Positions 1-8,665 of a DNA stretch of 64,000 nt are shown here, piece after piece (position 1 is the first letter of the stretch; every line of letters starts with the position of its first letter). The translations under genes were made by a program, and so were the position numbers. The notes under the pieces were generated by a model that worked only from the letters and a program-made list of their open reading frames with translations, was not told where the DNA came from and ran no database searches. Origin of the DNA: Desulfosporosinus sp. BRH_c37. GTDB lineage: Bacteria; Bacillota; Desulfitobacteriia; Desulfitobacteriales; Desulfitobacteriaceae. Location of the stretch: contig LOEW01000020.1 in the NCBI GenBank assembly GCA_001516045.1, positions 1-64,000 of the forward strand, read 5' to 3'.

Positions 1-558
1 CCGATGCATGCCAATATTACGATTAAATTAATTGCCGAACAAGAGAATGGGCGCTTGCTGGGTGCCCAAGTTTGTGGTTTAGGAGAGAGTGTAAAAAGAC
101 TCGACGTCTTGGCGACAGCCCTTAAATTTGGCGCCAAGGTAGAAGATCTTATTGACTTGGATTTAGCATATGCACCACCCTTTGCTACAGCGATTGATGT
201 ACTTATCCATGCTGCTACAACGTTAGAAAACATGCGTCTAGGGGTTGCGCAGGGAATTACAGCAGAGGCTGTAGTAAGTCGCTTACAGGCCGGGGAAAAG
301 CTATGTCTGCTTGATGTACGTGAACCGGATGAGGTGGCTTCCTATCCATTACCCATCAAGGGAACCATGGTCATTAGATTGGGAGAACTACGGGATCGTT
401 GGCAAGAGGTCCCAAGGGATTCGTTAGTTGTTACTGTATGTGGATTAGGGATCAGGGGCTATGAAGCAGCTTGTATTCTTAAAGGAAAAGGCATGAGTCA
501 AGTCGTTTTTCTGCAAGGAGGAATCTCAGTAAGTAATGCCTACTTCTTCCCAGGGTAG
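1..558 (+). CDS. FAD/NAD(P) disulfide reductase with C-terminal rhodanese domain (5' end outside window)
   Basis: The reading frame is open back to the first base, so the true start lies upstream and only the C-terminal part is visible. Counting from the first visible ATG, residues 1-80 resemble the dimerisation domain of CoA-disulfide reductase-type pyridine nucleotide-disulfide oxidoreductases (GRLLGAQVCG, LDLAYAPPFATAIDVL). Residues 85-184 form a rhodanese domain, with the LLDVREPDE motif and a likely catalytic Cys146 in VCGLGIRGYEA. Reductase-rhodanese fusions of this kind handle persulfide or polysulfide sulfur. The position just upstream of the sulfite reductase cluster suits sulfur metabolism, but about 175 bp of intergenic DNA separates them, so co-transcription is not implied. 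The exact substrate cannot be read from this fragment. Confidence 0.8.
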   Translation, partial: PMHANITIKLIAEQENGRLLGAQVCGLGESVKRLDVLATALKFGAKVEDLIDLDLAYAPPFATAIDVLIHAATTLENMRLGVAQGITAEAVVSRLQAGEKLCLLDVREPDEVASYPLPIKGTMVIRLGELRDRWQEVPRDSLVVTVCGLGIRGYEAACILKGKGMSQVVFLQGGISVSNAYFFPG

Positions 559-608
559 CATCAAATTTTTGCCCTATGGTTTTCATATAGTGCGATCAGG
601 ATTATATA

Positions 609-666
609 TTGTACGTTTAGTACACAAAATGTTAAATTAAGAACATGATCTAGTGTTAATTTACAC
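609..666. promoter_or_regulatory. dsr leader with two short palindromes (candidate operators)
   Basis: The gap before the ferredoxin and dsr genes is AT-rich. It contains TGTAC-N5-GTACA at 610-624 and the near-palindrome GTGTTAATTTACAC at 653-666. The second, read on the minus strand as TTGTGTAAATTAACAC, loosely resembles redox-regulator sites of the Rex or CRP/FNR (HcpR) kind. This is pattern resemblance only; no regulator gene lies next to it. Confidence 0.3.
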
Positions 667-735
667 AAGAAAGATTTTCACAAAGTTTTCCATCAAAACA
701 TTCATTTTTCTCTTTAAGGTTAAGGAGGTGTTATT

Positions 736-924
736 TTGTTTATTGTAACAATTGACGAAGATCAGTGTTCTGGATGCAGCGAATGTACTGAAAGTTGTCC
801 TGCTCACCTGCTTAGCTTCGTTGAGGACAAAGCCCAAGTAACTGGTGATGAATCAGAGTGCTTGGGTTGCGAAAGCTGTATTACAGTTTGCCCATCTGGT
901 GCCATCAGCATTGCTGAGATGTAA
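736..924 (+). CDS. 2[4Fe-4S] ferredoxin upstream of dsrAB
   Basis: This is a 62-residue bacterial-type ferredoxin with two four-cysteine motifs: Cys11/14/17 plus Cys21-Pro, and Cys42/45/48 plus Cys52-Pro. That is enough for two [4Fe-4S] clusters. The start is TTG, seven bases after a near-perfect AAGGAGG ribosome binding site. It lies 33 bp upstream of dsrA in the same direction, so it is probably co-transcribed and may donate electrons to the sulfite reductase; that role is inferred from position. Low-potential ferredoxins of this size serve many partners, including the CO dehydrogenase encoded later in the window. Confidence 0.9.
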   Translation: MFIVTIDEDQCSGCSECTESCPAHLLSFVEDKAQVTGDESECLGCESCITVCPSGAISIAEM

Positions 925-957
925 GAAACCTATAAACTTGAAGACGGAGGGTGTGCC

Positions 958-2166
958 ATGACAGAAAAGAAAACGCCACTACTGGACGAATTAGAAAAAG
1001 GTAAATGGCCAAGTTTTGTATCTGAAATTAAACGGGCCGCAGTGAGAACCGAAGCTGCAGCCGAATTGCTCCAAGTCTTGGAAAGATCCTATGTTGAGCG
1101 TAGAGGACACTGGAAACACGGTGGAATCGTTGGAGTTAGAGGATACGGCGGCGGTGTAATTGGCCGTTATGTAGATGAACCACAAACTTACCCAGCTCTT
1201 GCGGAGTTCCATACTATCCGTATTAATCAACCATCTGGTTTTTTCTACAATACGAAAACACTTCGTACAATTTGTGATCTTTGGGAGAAGCACGGTAGTG
1301 GCATGACGAACATGCACGGTTCCACAGGCGACATAATTTTGCTAGGGTGCAAAACAGAGCATATTCAACCTATCTTTGACGATTATAGCGATGCTGGCTT
1401 TGACTTAGGTGGATCTGGGTCCTGCTTAAGGACGACTAACACCTGTGTAGGTCCAGGTCGGTGTGAATTCGCCTGTTATGATACACTGGAAGCATGTTAC
1501 AATATCACTAATGAATTCATGGATGAGCTTCATCGTCCAATGTGGCCTTATAAGAGCAAAATTAAGTTCTCTGGTTGCTCCAATGATTGTACGGGCTCGA
1601 TTGCGCGTGCCGATTGTTCAGTAATTGGAACTTGGCGCGATACTTTAAGAATTGATCAAGCAGCTGTGAAAGAATATGCAGCAGAAGGCTTTGATATTCA
1701 GGGTCTCGTCTGTGCTAAATGTCCAACCAAATGTCTAACATTTGATAGTGCGACCCAAGAACTTTCAGTAGTTGGTGAAGATTGCACGCGTTGTATGCAT
1801 TGTATTAATAAGATGCCGAAAGCTATTCAAGCAGGCAAAGAAAAAGGTGCTACAATTCTTATCGGTGGTAAATCCACCATTGTTCAGTCTGCATTCATGT
1901 CATGGGTAATTGTTCCTTTCATGAAAATGGATCCGGAAGATGATTTTGCAGAATTTAAAGATTTCATGCGTCGTATTTGGGAGTGGTGGGATGAAAATGG
2001 TAAAACCCGTGAACGTATTGGGGAAACAATTTACCGCGTAGGAATGGGCAAATTCCTCCGTGAAACAGAAATCGCACCTGTTCCGCAAATGGTCTTCCGT
2101 CCGCGTGCTAACCCATATGTCTTCTGGAACCAAGATGACCTTGACACATCCAGTGTTGAACTTTAA
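958..2166 (+). CDS. dsrA: Dissimilatory sulfite reductase alpha subunit
   Basis: DsrA is the alpha chain of the cytoplasmic alpha2beta2 sirohaem enzyme that reduces sulfite, the core step of sulfate respiration. The cofactor-binding pattern is visible: C163-x5-C169 (CVGPGRC) and C207-x3-C211 (CSNDC). An inserted ferredoxin domain has Cys252/255/259 and Cys276/279/282. The 402 residues are close to the family size, with a fairly compact N-terminus. A GGAGGG ribosome binding site precedes the ATG. It is followed by dsrB 55 bp downstream. No dsrC, dsrMKJOP, sat or apr genes are in the window, so the electron-transfer partners are encoded elsewhere. Confidence 0.97.
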   Translation: MTEKKTPLLDELEKGKWPSFVSEIKRAAVRTEAAAELLQVLERSYVERRGHWKHGGIVGVRGYGGGVIGRYVDEPQTYPALAEFHTIRINQPSGFFYNTKTLRTICDLWEKHGSGMTNMHGSTGDIILLGCKTEHIQPIFDDYSDAGFDLGGSGSCLRTTNTCVGPGRCEFACYDTLEACYNITNEFMDELHRPMWPYKSKIKFSGCSNDCTGSIARADCSVIGTWRDTLRIDQAAVKEYAAEGFDIQGLVCAKCPTKCLTFDSATQELSVVGEDCTRCMHCINKMPKAIQAGKEKGATILIGGKSTIVQSAFMSWVIVPFMKMDPEDDFAEFKDFMRRIWEWWDENGKTRERIGETIYRVGMGKFLRETEIAPVPQMVFRPRANPYVFWNQDDLDTSSVEL

Positions 2167-2221
2167 TTAATCAGCTTTATTTAGTAAGCAAAATTAAGTA
2201 GCTAACGAGAGGTGGATAATA

Positions 2222-3280
2222 ATGGCAAAATTAGACCAAGGACCTCCTAATTATAAAGAGATGCTTCCTCCAATTATTAAGGAAAACTATGGAAAATGGA
2301 AATACCACGAGATTCCTAGATCGGGCGTGCTTAAACATGTTTCAGAAAGTGGCGCAGCTCTTTACAGTGTCAGGGTGGGTACTCCTCGTTTGGTCAGCAT
2401 CGATTTTATTCGCGACGTTTGCGAACTGGCTGACAAACATACCGATGGATTCTTACGCTGGACAACCCGTAATAACATTGAATTTTTAGTATCTGAAGAG
2501 GCTAAAGTTCAACCGTTAATTGATGAATTAGATGCTAAAGGATATGCTGTTGGTGGAACGGGCGCAGCAATTAGCAATATCATTCACACTCAAGGGTGGG
2601 TACACTGTCACACTCCAGCGACTGATGCTTCGGGTGTAGTTAAGGCAGTTATGGATGACCTTTATGAGTATTTTAATAGCATGAAGCTCCCTGCCAAATT
2701 AAAAATGGGTTTGGCGTGCTGCTTAAACATGTGTGGATCAACTCACTGTAGTGATATTGGGATTGTCGGTGTTCACCGGACCCCTCCTAGAATTGACCAT
2801 GAAAAGATTCGTAAGGGCACAGAGATTCCAAGTCTTGTAGCTAGTTGCCCGACTGGTGCTATTCGTCCCGATCCCAAGAACAAGAGCGTTATCGTTAACA
2901 ATGATAAATGTATGTATTGTGGTAACTGCTATACAATGTCTCCAGCTATGGAAATTTATGATGCTAAAAACGACGGTATTGCAATTCTCATTGGCGGTAA
3001 AGTATCTAATGCTCGTTCGGCACCTAGTTTTTCCCGTATGGTGATCCCGTTCCTGCCTAATAATGCTCCACGTTGGCCTGAAACGACTGAAGCAATCCGT
3101 AAAATTATAGAACTTTGGATTGCTAATGCTCAAAAGGGAGAACGGATTGGAGAATGGGTTGAGCGGATCGGCTGGGAAAAATTCTTCACAATGGCTGAAC
3201 TACCGTTCTCAGATATGTTGATCGACGATTATATATTCTCCAGAGAAACCTTCCGTACGTCTGCAGCATTCAAGTACTAA
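2222..3280 (+). CDS. dsrB: Dissimilatory sulfite reductase beta subunit
   Basis: DsrB pairs with DsrA to form the catalytic sirohaem site. The beta-type cluster ligands are present as Cys129, Cys166, Cys167 and Cys171 (GLACCLNMC). The 37-residue spacing between the first two matches the classical Desulfovibrio DsrB arrangement, as I recall it. A ferredoxin domain follows, with Cys209 and Cys230/233/236. The 352-residue length fits the family. A GAGAGGTGG ribosome binding site lies before the ATG. dsrD starts about 35 bp downstream, giving the conserved dsrABD order. Confidence 0.97.
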   Translation: MAKLDQGPPNYKEMLPPIIKENYGKWKYHEIPRSGVLKHVSESGAALYSVRVGTPRLVSIDFIRDVCELADKHTDGFLRWTTRNNIEFLVSEEAKVQPLIDELDAKGYAVGGTGAAISNIIHTQGWVHCHTPATDASGVVKAVMDDLYEYFNSMKLPAKLKMGLACCLNMCGSTHCSDIGIVGVHRTPPRIDHEKIRKGTEIPSLVASCPTGAIRPDPKNKSVIVNNDKCMYCGNCYTMSPAMEIYDAKNDGIAILIGGKVSNARSAPSFSRMVIPFLPNNAPRWPETTEAIRKIIELWIANAQKGERIGEWVERIGWEKFFTMAELPFSDMLIDDYIFSRETFRTSAAFKY

Positions 3281-3314
3281 TCTGAGGGAAAAATTTAGAA
3301 AGTTGGTATTTAAA

Positions 3315-3536
3315 ATGGCAAGAGGACCAGCAGATCCCGAAGTCAAAGCCAAGGTTCTAGAATACCTTGCGAAAGTCCAAAAAGCTAAGAGCAGAGACGT
3401 TGCAGTAGCTATTGGTGCGACAAAAAGTGATGTGGATAACGCAGTAAAGGAACTTACAGCAGAAGATCTTGTTGAATATCTTTACATTACAACCACATTT
3501 ATTTGCTTAAAAGGTAAGGTACAAACTCCAGATTAA
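3315..3536 (+). CDS. dsrD: DsrD, small winged-helix activator of sulfite reductase
   Basis: This 73-residue basic protein with a winged-helix-like pattern sits immediately after dsrB, the invariant position of DsrD in sulfate reducers. Family knowledge: DsrD binds DsrAB and stimulates sulfite reduction. The ATG at 3315 (MARGPADPEVK) is preferred; a TTG at 3303 would add four residues and also lies near a GAGGG motif. The core (KAKVLEYLAKV, then VDNAVKELTAEDLVEYLYI) shows the alternating helix and strand pattern. Assignment rests on size, fold pattern and context. Confidence 0.85.
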   Translation: MARGPADPEVKAKVLEYLAKVQKAKSRDVAVAIGATKSDVDNAVKELTAEDLVEYLYITTTFICLKGKVQTPD

Positions 3537-3591
3537 TCATCAAGAGATTTTGTAATTATTAATCAATAAAATTCTTGCTTTATATCCTGAT

Positions 3592-3670
3592 TGACCATCC
3601 AAATGTCCTATACCCCTGTTTCTGCTGATTCATAAAATCTAGCATGTTAGGGATGGGCTTAGGATGGTCA
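3592..3670 (+). terminator. Long imperfect stem-loop after dsrD
   Basis: TGACCATCC (3592-3600) pairs with GGATGGTCA (3662-3670). CCTA and CCC blocks inside also find partners, and the sequence continues as TTTTAA. It could end or attenuate the ferredoxin-dsrABD transcript before dsrN. The loop is long, so confidence is modest. Confidence 0.4.
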
Positions 3671-3796
3671 TTTTAACTGCATACATTGGGGAACAATTTG
3701 TGGTTTGTAGCAAATATAATTGATCTCTAAATATAACTATAAGTTCGCTTATTCCTCCTGAATTCGACTCCAAGAAAGGTGTAGGTGTAATTTGCC

Positions 3797-5254
3797 ATGG
3801 ACAGCAAGAATGAACAAAGTATAAATAATATCCCTCGCTTAGTAATCGGAGCACCTCAGGGGCGAAGTGGGAAGACAACATTTACCTTGGGATTACTAAG
3901 AGCTTTTGCCAGGCAAGGAATTGCAGTTCAGCCTTTTAAAAAGGGACCGGACTATATTGACGCGAGTTGGCATACGGCCGCAGCTGGGTGTACCAGCCGA
4001 AACTTGGATTCCTTTTTTATGGGAAAACAAGAGATATGTACTTCTGTGTCTCATCAATCCTCGGGCAAAGCGATAACAATTATTGAAGGTGCGATGGGAT
4101 TATATGATGGCCTAGACTTGCGGGGCAGCAGTTCTACGGCTGAAATCGCCAAAGTAACCCGTACGCCTGTGCTTTTAGTGGTAGATACAACTCGTATAAC
4201 TCGAAGTATTGCTGCCATCGTGATGGGCTATCAACATTTTGATGCAGAGGTTCAGATTGTCGGGGTAGTACTTAATAAAGTAGCACAAGCCCGTCATGAG
4301 AAAATGGCTCGAGAAGCTATAGAAGCGTTTTGCAAAATTCCGATAGTAGGGGCAATTCCCAAGGATGTTAATTTAGCTATCCCTGATCGACACCTCGGGC
4401 TAGTTACCAATGGAGAAATGCATCAAACTGAAAGTTTACTAGAGTATCTCGCGGATGTCATTTGTGAACATGTCGACTTAAATATGGTGCTAACTTTAGC
4501 TCAAAGCGCACCTGAGTTACCTCAATATGAGGGTGCTTTTGGGCCTGACCTTTCCATACATTCCAAAAATCATAGAAGTATTACACCAAAAATTGGCTTT
4601 ATTCAGGATGCAGCCTTCAGTTTTTATTATCCAGAAAACTTAGAAGCCCTCAAAAATAAGGGGGCTGATGTAGTTCCTATTAACGCTCTTATAGATAGCC
4701 AACTCCCCGAAGATCTAGACGGGCTATATATTGGAGGGGGTTTCCCAGAGGTCTTCGCTGCTGAGCTTGAAGAAAATAGAACCTTACGAAGAGAAATTAA
4801 ACGGGCTGGAGAAATGGGCCTTCCAATTTACGCCGAGTGTGGAGGGCTTATGTATCTAGGTCGCTCAATTATGACTCCATCTCATAATTTTGAGATGGTT
4901 GGTTTGCTTCCACTTGATACTCAAATGGAGAGCAAGCCCCAAGGACATGGTTATACGATTATGGAAGCGAATCCAGACCAGAATTGGTTCGTGGAAAAGA
5001 CGGAGATTAAAGGTCATGAATTTCATAATTCTCGAGTGATTAACTTGGCTTCAAATGTGAAGTTTGGATTGAGTGTTAAGCGAGGGTCTGGAATCGATGG
5101 ACAACACGACGGGATTTGTTACAATAACGTATTTGCCTGCTACAACCATATTCATGCGCTGGGATGTCCCGAATGGGCAGAACGCATGGTCAGATTGGCA
5201 ACCATTTATAACCAGGGTAAGTGGGCCCATATTGAGAAAGTAGCTGGACAATAA
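3797..5254 (+). CDS. dsrN: DsrN: CobB/CbiA-type a,c-diamide synthase (predicted sirohaem amidase)
   Basis: This 485-residue enzyme is homologous to cobyrinate a,c-diamide synthase. The N-terminal dethiobiotin synthetase-like ATPase has a P-loop (GAPQGRSGKTTF) near residue 18. The C-terminal class I glutamine amidotransferase domain has GGGFPEVFA and the nucleophile Cys in IYAECGGLMYLG. In sulfate reducers the copy next to dsrABD is called DsrN and is thought to amidate sirohaem to the sirohaem amide found in DsrAB. The position 260 bp after dsrD supports that reading over cobalamin synthesis, though a role as CbiA cannot be excluded because no other cobalamin genes are visible here. Confidence 0.85.
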   Translation: MDSKNEQSINNIPRLVIGAPQGRSGKTTFTLGLLRAFARQGIAVQPFKKGPDYIDASWHTAAAGCTSRNLDSFFMGKQEICTSVSHQSSGKAITIIEGAMGLYDGLDLRGSSSTAEIAKVTRTPVLLVVDTTRITRSIAAIVMGYQHFDAEVQIVGVVLNKVAQARHEKMAREAIEAFCKIPIVGAIPKDVNLAIPDRHLGLVTNGEMHQTESLLEYLADVICEHVDLNMVLTLAQSAPELPQYEGAFGPDLSIHSKNHRSITPKIGFIQDAAFSFYYPENLEALKNKGADVVPINALIDSQLPEDLDGLYIGGGFPEVFAAELEENRTLRREIKRAGEMGLPIYAECGGLMYLGRSIMTPSHNFEMVGLLPLDTQMESKPQGHGYTIMEANPDQNWFVEKTEIKGHEFHNSRVINLASNVKFGLSVKRGSGIDGQHDGICYNNVFACYNHIHALGCPEWAERMVRLATIYNQGKWAHIEKVAGQ

Positions 5255-5662
5255 ACTACTGTTTTCCATTAGGGCAGAAATGGATGGCCTGGCATTCGAC
5301 CAACCGCAGGTGGTTCCTTCTCGCCATCTTTGGCTACAAGGATACTCAGCCATCACGGCGCCTTGCCATCCATGGCGATGCTCTAATCTTGAACACGATA
5401 GTCACCGAAAGCGTACAACCCTTAAAGAATATTTATTTTTTTATCAAGCTTGTCTAGCTAAATCCTTATACTGATGGTATTATAAAGATATACAATACCA
5501 AACATAATATTTGGATATGTTAAAGATATTATTTATTTGGATTAAATGATTCAAGACATTATTACTTTTTCTTGTGTAATTTTTCTTAAAGTCTTTTTAC
5601 ATGATCTGATAGAGTGGCAATTATCATGGATATAGGTGATCTAGGAAGGATGATAATTCATC
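5255..5662. repeat. Intergenic DNA with a degenerate palindromic repeat
   Basis: No gene is supported here. From about 5312 to 5377 the sequence matches blocks of the 20126-20222 region: both share a GGT(T/C)CCTTCTCGCC start and a GGCTACA-GGA-ACTC-GC-ATCACGG core, followed by TGCCATCC-TGGCG. The 20.1-kb copy carries an extra hairpin segment. After 5420 the DNA becomes AT-rich and presumably carries the promoter of the next gene. Confidence 0.5.
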
Positions 5663-6604
5663 ATGGAACAACACCTACTAGTATTCAAAGATGTAGCAGA
5701 AACAAAAAACATTACGTTATCTGCTAAGAAACTACATATGAGTCAACCCAGCATCAGTTTGCAGATTCAGAATTTGGAAAACCAGTATGGTGCTCGGTTT
5801 TTTGACCGTACTAATAAAGGGGTAACACTGACTAAAGAAGGCGAAATTTTCTATGCACATGTTCGAAGTGTTTTGGACATTCTTTCGAGTGCCAAAGAGC
5901 AGATTAGTGCTTTAGCCAAAGGTCAGAGGGGACTAATCTATCTGGGAGCCACATTAACTATTGGAGAATATATTCTTCCAAATATTCTTGCCTATCTGTA
6001 TAAGACTCACCCTGATGTTGATTTCAAAGTAAAGATCGCGAATACCGAGTCGATTTCGCAAGATGTTTTAGAGAAAAAACTTCATATTGGTTTGATTGAG
6101 GGGCCAGTTCCCCGTCATAAGGATCTTAATGTGGAAAAGTTTTGGGAAGATGAGTTAGTAGTTGTTCTTCCCTATTTTCACACCTGGGCGTCAAGAAAAA
6201 GCATTACTTTAGCAGAACTCCCACATGAGCGTTTGGTGACAAGAGAGAACGGTTCAGGAACTCGTAAAGTGATGGAGATGGCCATAAGGGATCGAGGGCT
6301 TGATCCTGAACATTTGAATATCACTATGGAACTTGGAAGTACTCATGCAATCAAACAAGTGGTCTCGGCTGGACTTGGAATAACTATTATCTCAGCGTTG
6401 ACAGTCAGTAGGGAAGGGGACCAAAAACTATTTAAGACTTTAAAAATCCAAGACGCTCCTATTTATCGGCCTCTCAGTATTCTCACCAATGCTCAAACTA
6501 ACCAGACCAAAGACGAGCGTCTTTTGATCAACCTCCTCCATGATCACAGATTACTATCGAAAATTTTAAGTAAGGATTTTAGCGATTTAGAAGACCTTGA
6601 ATAA
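5663..6604 (+). CDS. LysR-family transcriptional regulator
   Basis: A 313-residue LTTR with the usual layout. The winged helix-turn-helix spans residues 1-60 (LSAKKLHMSQPSISLQIQNLE region), followed by a linker helix and a LysR substrate-binding domain from about residue 90 with the GxGI motif (SAGLGITII). The general architecture resembles CysL/CbbR-type regulators, which respond to small metabolites. An AGGAAGG ribosome binding site lies 12 bases before the ATG. The next gene, a nitrilase-family enzyme, starts 57 bp downstream and may be co-transcribed. The effector and target genes are unknown; neighbouring sulfur genes are a possibility but not evidence. Confidence 0.9.
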   Translation: MEQHLLVFKDVAETKNITLSAKKLHMSQPSISLQIQNLENQYGARFFDRTNKGVTLTKEGEIFYAHVRSVLDILSSAKEQISALAKGQRGLIYLGATLTIGEYILPNILAYLYKTHPDVDFKVKIANTESISQDVLEKKLHIGLIEGPVPRHKDLNVEKFWEDELVVVLPYFHTWASRKSITLAELPHERLVTRENGSGTRKVMEMAIRDRGLDPEHLNITMELGSTHAIKQVVSAGLGITIISALTVSREGDQKLFKTLKIQDAPIYRPLSILTNAQTNQTKDERLLINLLHDHRLLSKILSKDFSDLEDLE

Positions 6605-6660
6605 GCTACTTTGTATTCACTGACTTCAGAGAGCGGTAGGGAAGGACGAGGACAAGAAAA

Positions 6661-7530
6661 TTGAAAACTGACTGCCGGATTGGACTCGTTCAGATGGAAT
6701 CCATAGTTGGAGAGACTGAACGGAATTTCAAAAAAATAACTCATATGGCTGAGGCTGCTCGAAAACAGCAAATATCTCTATTGTGCTTTCCAGAATGCGC
6801 CCTAAATGGATATTCCCCGCAAGACGCATCAGAACTGGGAGATTCACTTCAGAGTTCATGGATTAGCCGGTTAAGCGAGTGCTCGCAAGACTTAGGGATC
6901 ACTCTGTTAGTGGGTTTGGTTGAACGTAACAAAGATCTGCCGAAACCCTTCATATCCCATGTTATTTTATCTCCAGGAGAGGAGACCTCGGTTTATCGTA
7001 AAGTGCATTTGGGTCGGAGTGAATTAGACTATTTTACTCCGGGTGCCTGTTTTCCAATTTTTTCAGCACACGGAACTACTTTTGCCGTGGGAATCTGTTG
7101 GGACTGGCATTTCCCTGAGATGGCTGCGATATATTCTCTTAAAGGGGCTGAGGTATTATTTGCACCCCATGCATCTCCGATGATAGCTGGGGATCGAAAA
7201 GAGATTTGGTTGCGTTATCTTGGAGCAAGAGCCTATGATAATTCTGTATATCTTGGAGCATGTAATTTGGTAGGAAGTAATGGGAAAACTAAGGAATTTA
7301 GTGGCGGATCCTTAGTCATTGGCCCAAAAGGGGACATTTGTAGTCAATCTAACTTGGCGGAAGAAGGAATCCTACCAGCTACCCTTGCAGCGGATAGAAT
7401 TAATCTTATTCGGAGTCCAGACCGTATTTCGATGCGAGATAGTTTTTTCCTGGCGGATCGACGCAAGGAACTTTATCATGAACTAATAGAACTAGACATT
7501 TCGTCGAGAACGAAGAAGTTAAAGAAGTAA
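6661..7530 (+). CDS. Carbon-nitrogen hydrolase (nitrilase superfamily)
   Basis: This is a 289-residue member of the nitrilase/omega-amidase superfamily. The catalytic Glu-Lys-Cys triad is visible: Glu in CFPECALNGY, Lys in YRKVHLG and Cys in GICWDWHFPE. Such enzymes hydrolyse non-peptide C-N bonds in amides, nitriles or N-carbamoyl compounds in the cytoplasm. The predicted start is TTG with an ACGAGG-like ribosome binding site about ten bases upstream. It follows the LysR gene and is closed by a strong terminator. The substrate cannot be chosen from sequence alone. Confidence 0.88.
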   Translation: MKTDCRIGLVQMESIVGETERNFKKITHMAEAARKQQISLLCFPECALNGYSPQDASELGDSLQSSWISRLSECSQDLGITLLVGLVERNKDLPKPFISHVILSPGEETSVYRKVHLGRSELDYFTPGACFPIFSAHGTTFAVGICWDWHFPEMAAIYSLKGAEVLFAPHASPMIAGDRKEIWLRYLGARAYDNSVYLGACNLVGSNGKTKEFSGGSLVIGPKGDICSQSNLAEEGILPATLAADRINLIRSPDRISMRDSFFLADRRKELYHELIELDISSRTKKLKK

Positions 7531-7555
7531 TACCCTCGTGAAATTATCAATCACT

Positions 7556-7588
7556 CACCCCCTTCCAGATGGAGTGGGGGATTTTTTG
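7556..7588 (+). terminator. Rho-independent terminator after the nitrilase gene
   Basis: CCCCCTTCC pairs with GGAGTGGGGG around a four-base loop and is followed by ATTTTTT. It ends the LysR-nitrilase transcript. Confidence 0.8.
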
Positions 7589-7641
7589 TCGCGTCAGCAT
7601 GGTCAGATAATTTAGTACGTGAAAATTGATCTTAATAAAGG

Positions 7642-7678
7642 AAAAACCCTCCCAGGCATTTAAGCAAGGGAAGGTTTT
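7642..7678 (-). terminator. Terminator after the zinc-ribbon gene
   Basis: CCCTCCC and GGGAAGG form a hairpin (one mismatch) flanked by A/T runs on both sides, so it can act in either direction. On the minus strand it follows the zinc-ribbon stop codon by about 15 bases. Confidence 0.6.
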
Positions 7679-7691
7679 AACTATGATAATT

Positions 7692-8003
7692 TTACCAATT
7701 ATTACGTGAGCGAGGTTGATAGCAATCACGACAATACACAGGTTTATCACCGGAAGGTTGGAAGGGTACGGTGGTTTCCTTTCCACAAGTAGCACAAATG
7801 GCAGGGAACATTTCGCGTGGTTGACGAGAATATCCACCACCACCACCGCTATTTCTGTTTTGTTCTTTTCTGGCAGCACGGCATTCTGGGCAACGTCCAG
7901 GCTCATTGGTAAACCCTTTTTCAGCATAGAACTCTTGTTCAGATGCAGTAAATTCAAACTCTCGACCGCAATCCTTACAACTTAAAACTTTGTCGTTAAA
8001 CAT
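7692..8003 (-). CDS. Small zinc-ribbon protein (CxxC repeats)
   Basis: A 103-residue protein with four CxxC-type pairs: CKDCG near the N-terminus, CPEC, CATC and CRDC near the C-terminus. These give two probable zinc ribbons separated by a Gly/Ser/Arg-rich linker (NSGGGGGYSRQ). This matches the widespread probable zinc-ribbon protein family of Firmicutes, whose function is unknown; nucleic-acid binding is likely. A GGAGG ribosome binding site precedes the start. It is a single-gene unit, with its own promoter and a ~110-nt leader carrying a hairpin. Confidence 0.88.
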   Translation of the reverse strand: MFNDKVLSCKDCGREFEFTASEQEFYAEKGFTNEPGRCPECRAARKEQNRNSGGGGGYSRQPREMFPAICATCGKETTVPFQPSGDKPVYCRDCYQPRSRNNW

Positions 8004-8033
8004 AAAAAAACCTCCGCAATTTTATTACCCGCT

Positions 8034-8148
8034 ACATGGGAAGTTCAGAAAAATCTTCCCATAGCCTTAGGCAATCGAGAAGGTCTGTGCAAATCCGCAA
8101 GTACTAACGAGTTTACTTTAGTATAACTAACAAACCAATATAAGTCAA
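8034..8148 (-). promoter_or_regulatory. Sigma-A promoter and structured leader of the zinc-ribbon gene
   Basis: Read on the minus strand, TTGACT (8143-8148) and TATACT (8120-8125) are separated by exactly 17 bases. The transcript would then have a leader of about 110 nt containing ATGGGAAG...CTTCCCAT, an eight-base-pair stem. Whether the leader regulates translation is unknown. Confidence 0.65.
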
Positions 8149-8382
8149 ATGTCAACAGCAAATTTTAGTTAAAATATTCCATTATGTATACCATTAATTA
8201 GGTAATTATCAAAATTATTATCCTCATTAGTCAGTAAAAAAACAGTATATGGTTTGGCTTCTTATGGCGGATGATAAATAAACTAAAGCTATATTGCATA
8301 ATAATAAGCCGATAGACTTTTACTGATTTAGGAAGATGGGGGATGAGCAAATATTAAGACGCAACCAGATCGTATCCTGGGT

Positions 8383-8571
8383 ATGCAGAAACTCGAGACA
8401 TTATTCAACCAGAGGGGTTATTTAATTTGTCAGTCTTCCGGAGAAAGGATATATGATTTTAATATGATCGTGGCGATTTTTATACCACTTAGTCCAGAGC
8501 GTGATCAAGTCATGGCAGTACATAGTAACTATGCCAAAGCATTTATTCAGAGTTGTCTTTTAACACTGTAA
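8383..8571 (+). CDS. Doubtful small ORF
   Basis: A 62-codon frame lies between the zinc-ribbon gene and the Flp pilin. It has no clear ribosome binding site and no recognised motif. It could be a small protein, a remnant, or chance. The surrounding ~550 bp otherwise hold only AT-rich DNA and a hairpin. Confidence 0.2.
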   Translation: MQKLETLFNQRGYLICQSSGERIYDFNMIVAIFIPLSPERDQVMAVHSNYAKAFIQSCLLTL

Positions 8572-8625
8572 AGTATCAATATAGGAAAGTAGGTAAAGAG
8601 AAAAGATAGGAAACAGCATTTCAAC

Positions 8626-8665
8626 AAAACTAAAGTAGAGCCATTCTTGGCTCTACTTTGGTTTT
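8626..8665 (+). terminator. 17-bp hairpin upstream of flp
   Basis: AAAACTAAAGTAGAGCC pairs with GGCTCTACTTTGGTTTT around a six-base loop; one pair is G-T. It has terminator form and separates the upstream DNA from the flp leader. Confidence 0.65.

Noticed and set aside
3797-5254. Reading the amidotransferase as a cobalamin-biosynthesis cbiA
   Set aside because: Not excluded, but no cobalamin genes or cobalamin riboswitch are nearby, and the dsrABD position favours DsrN.
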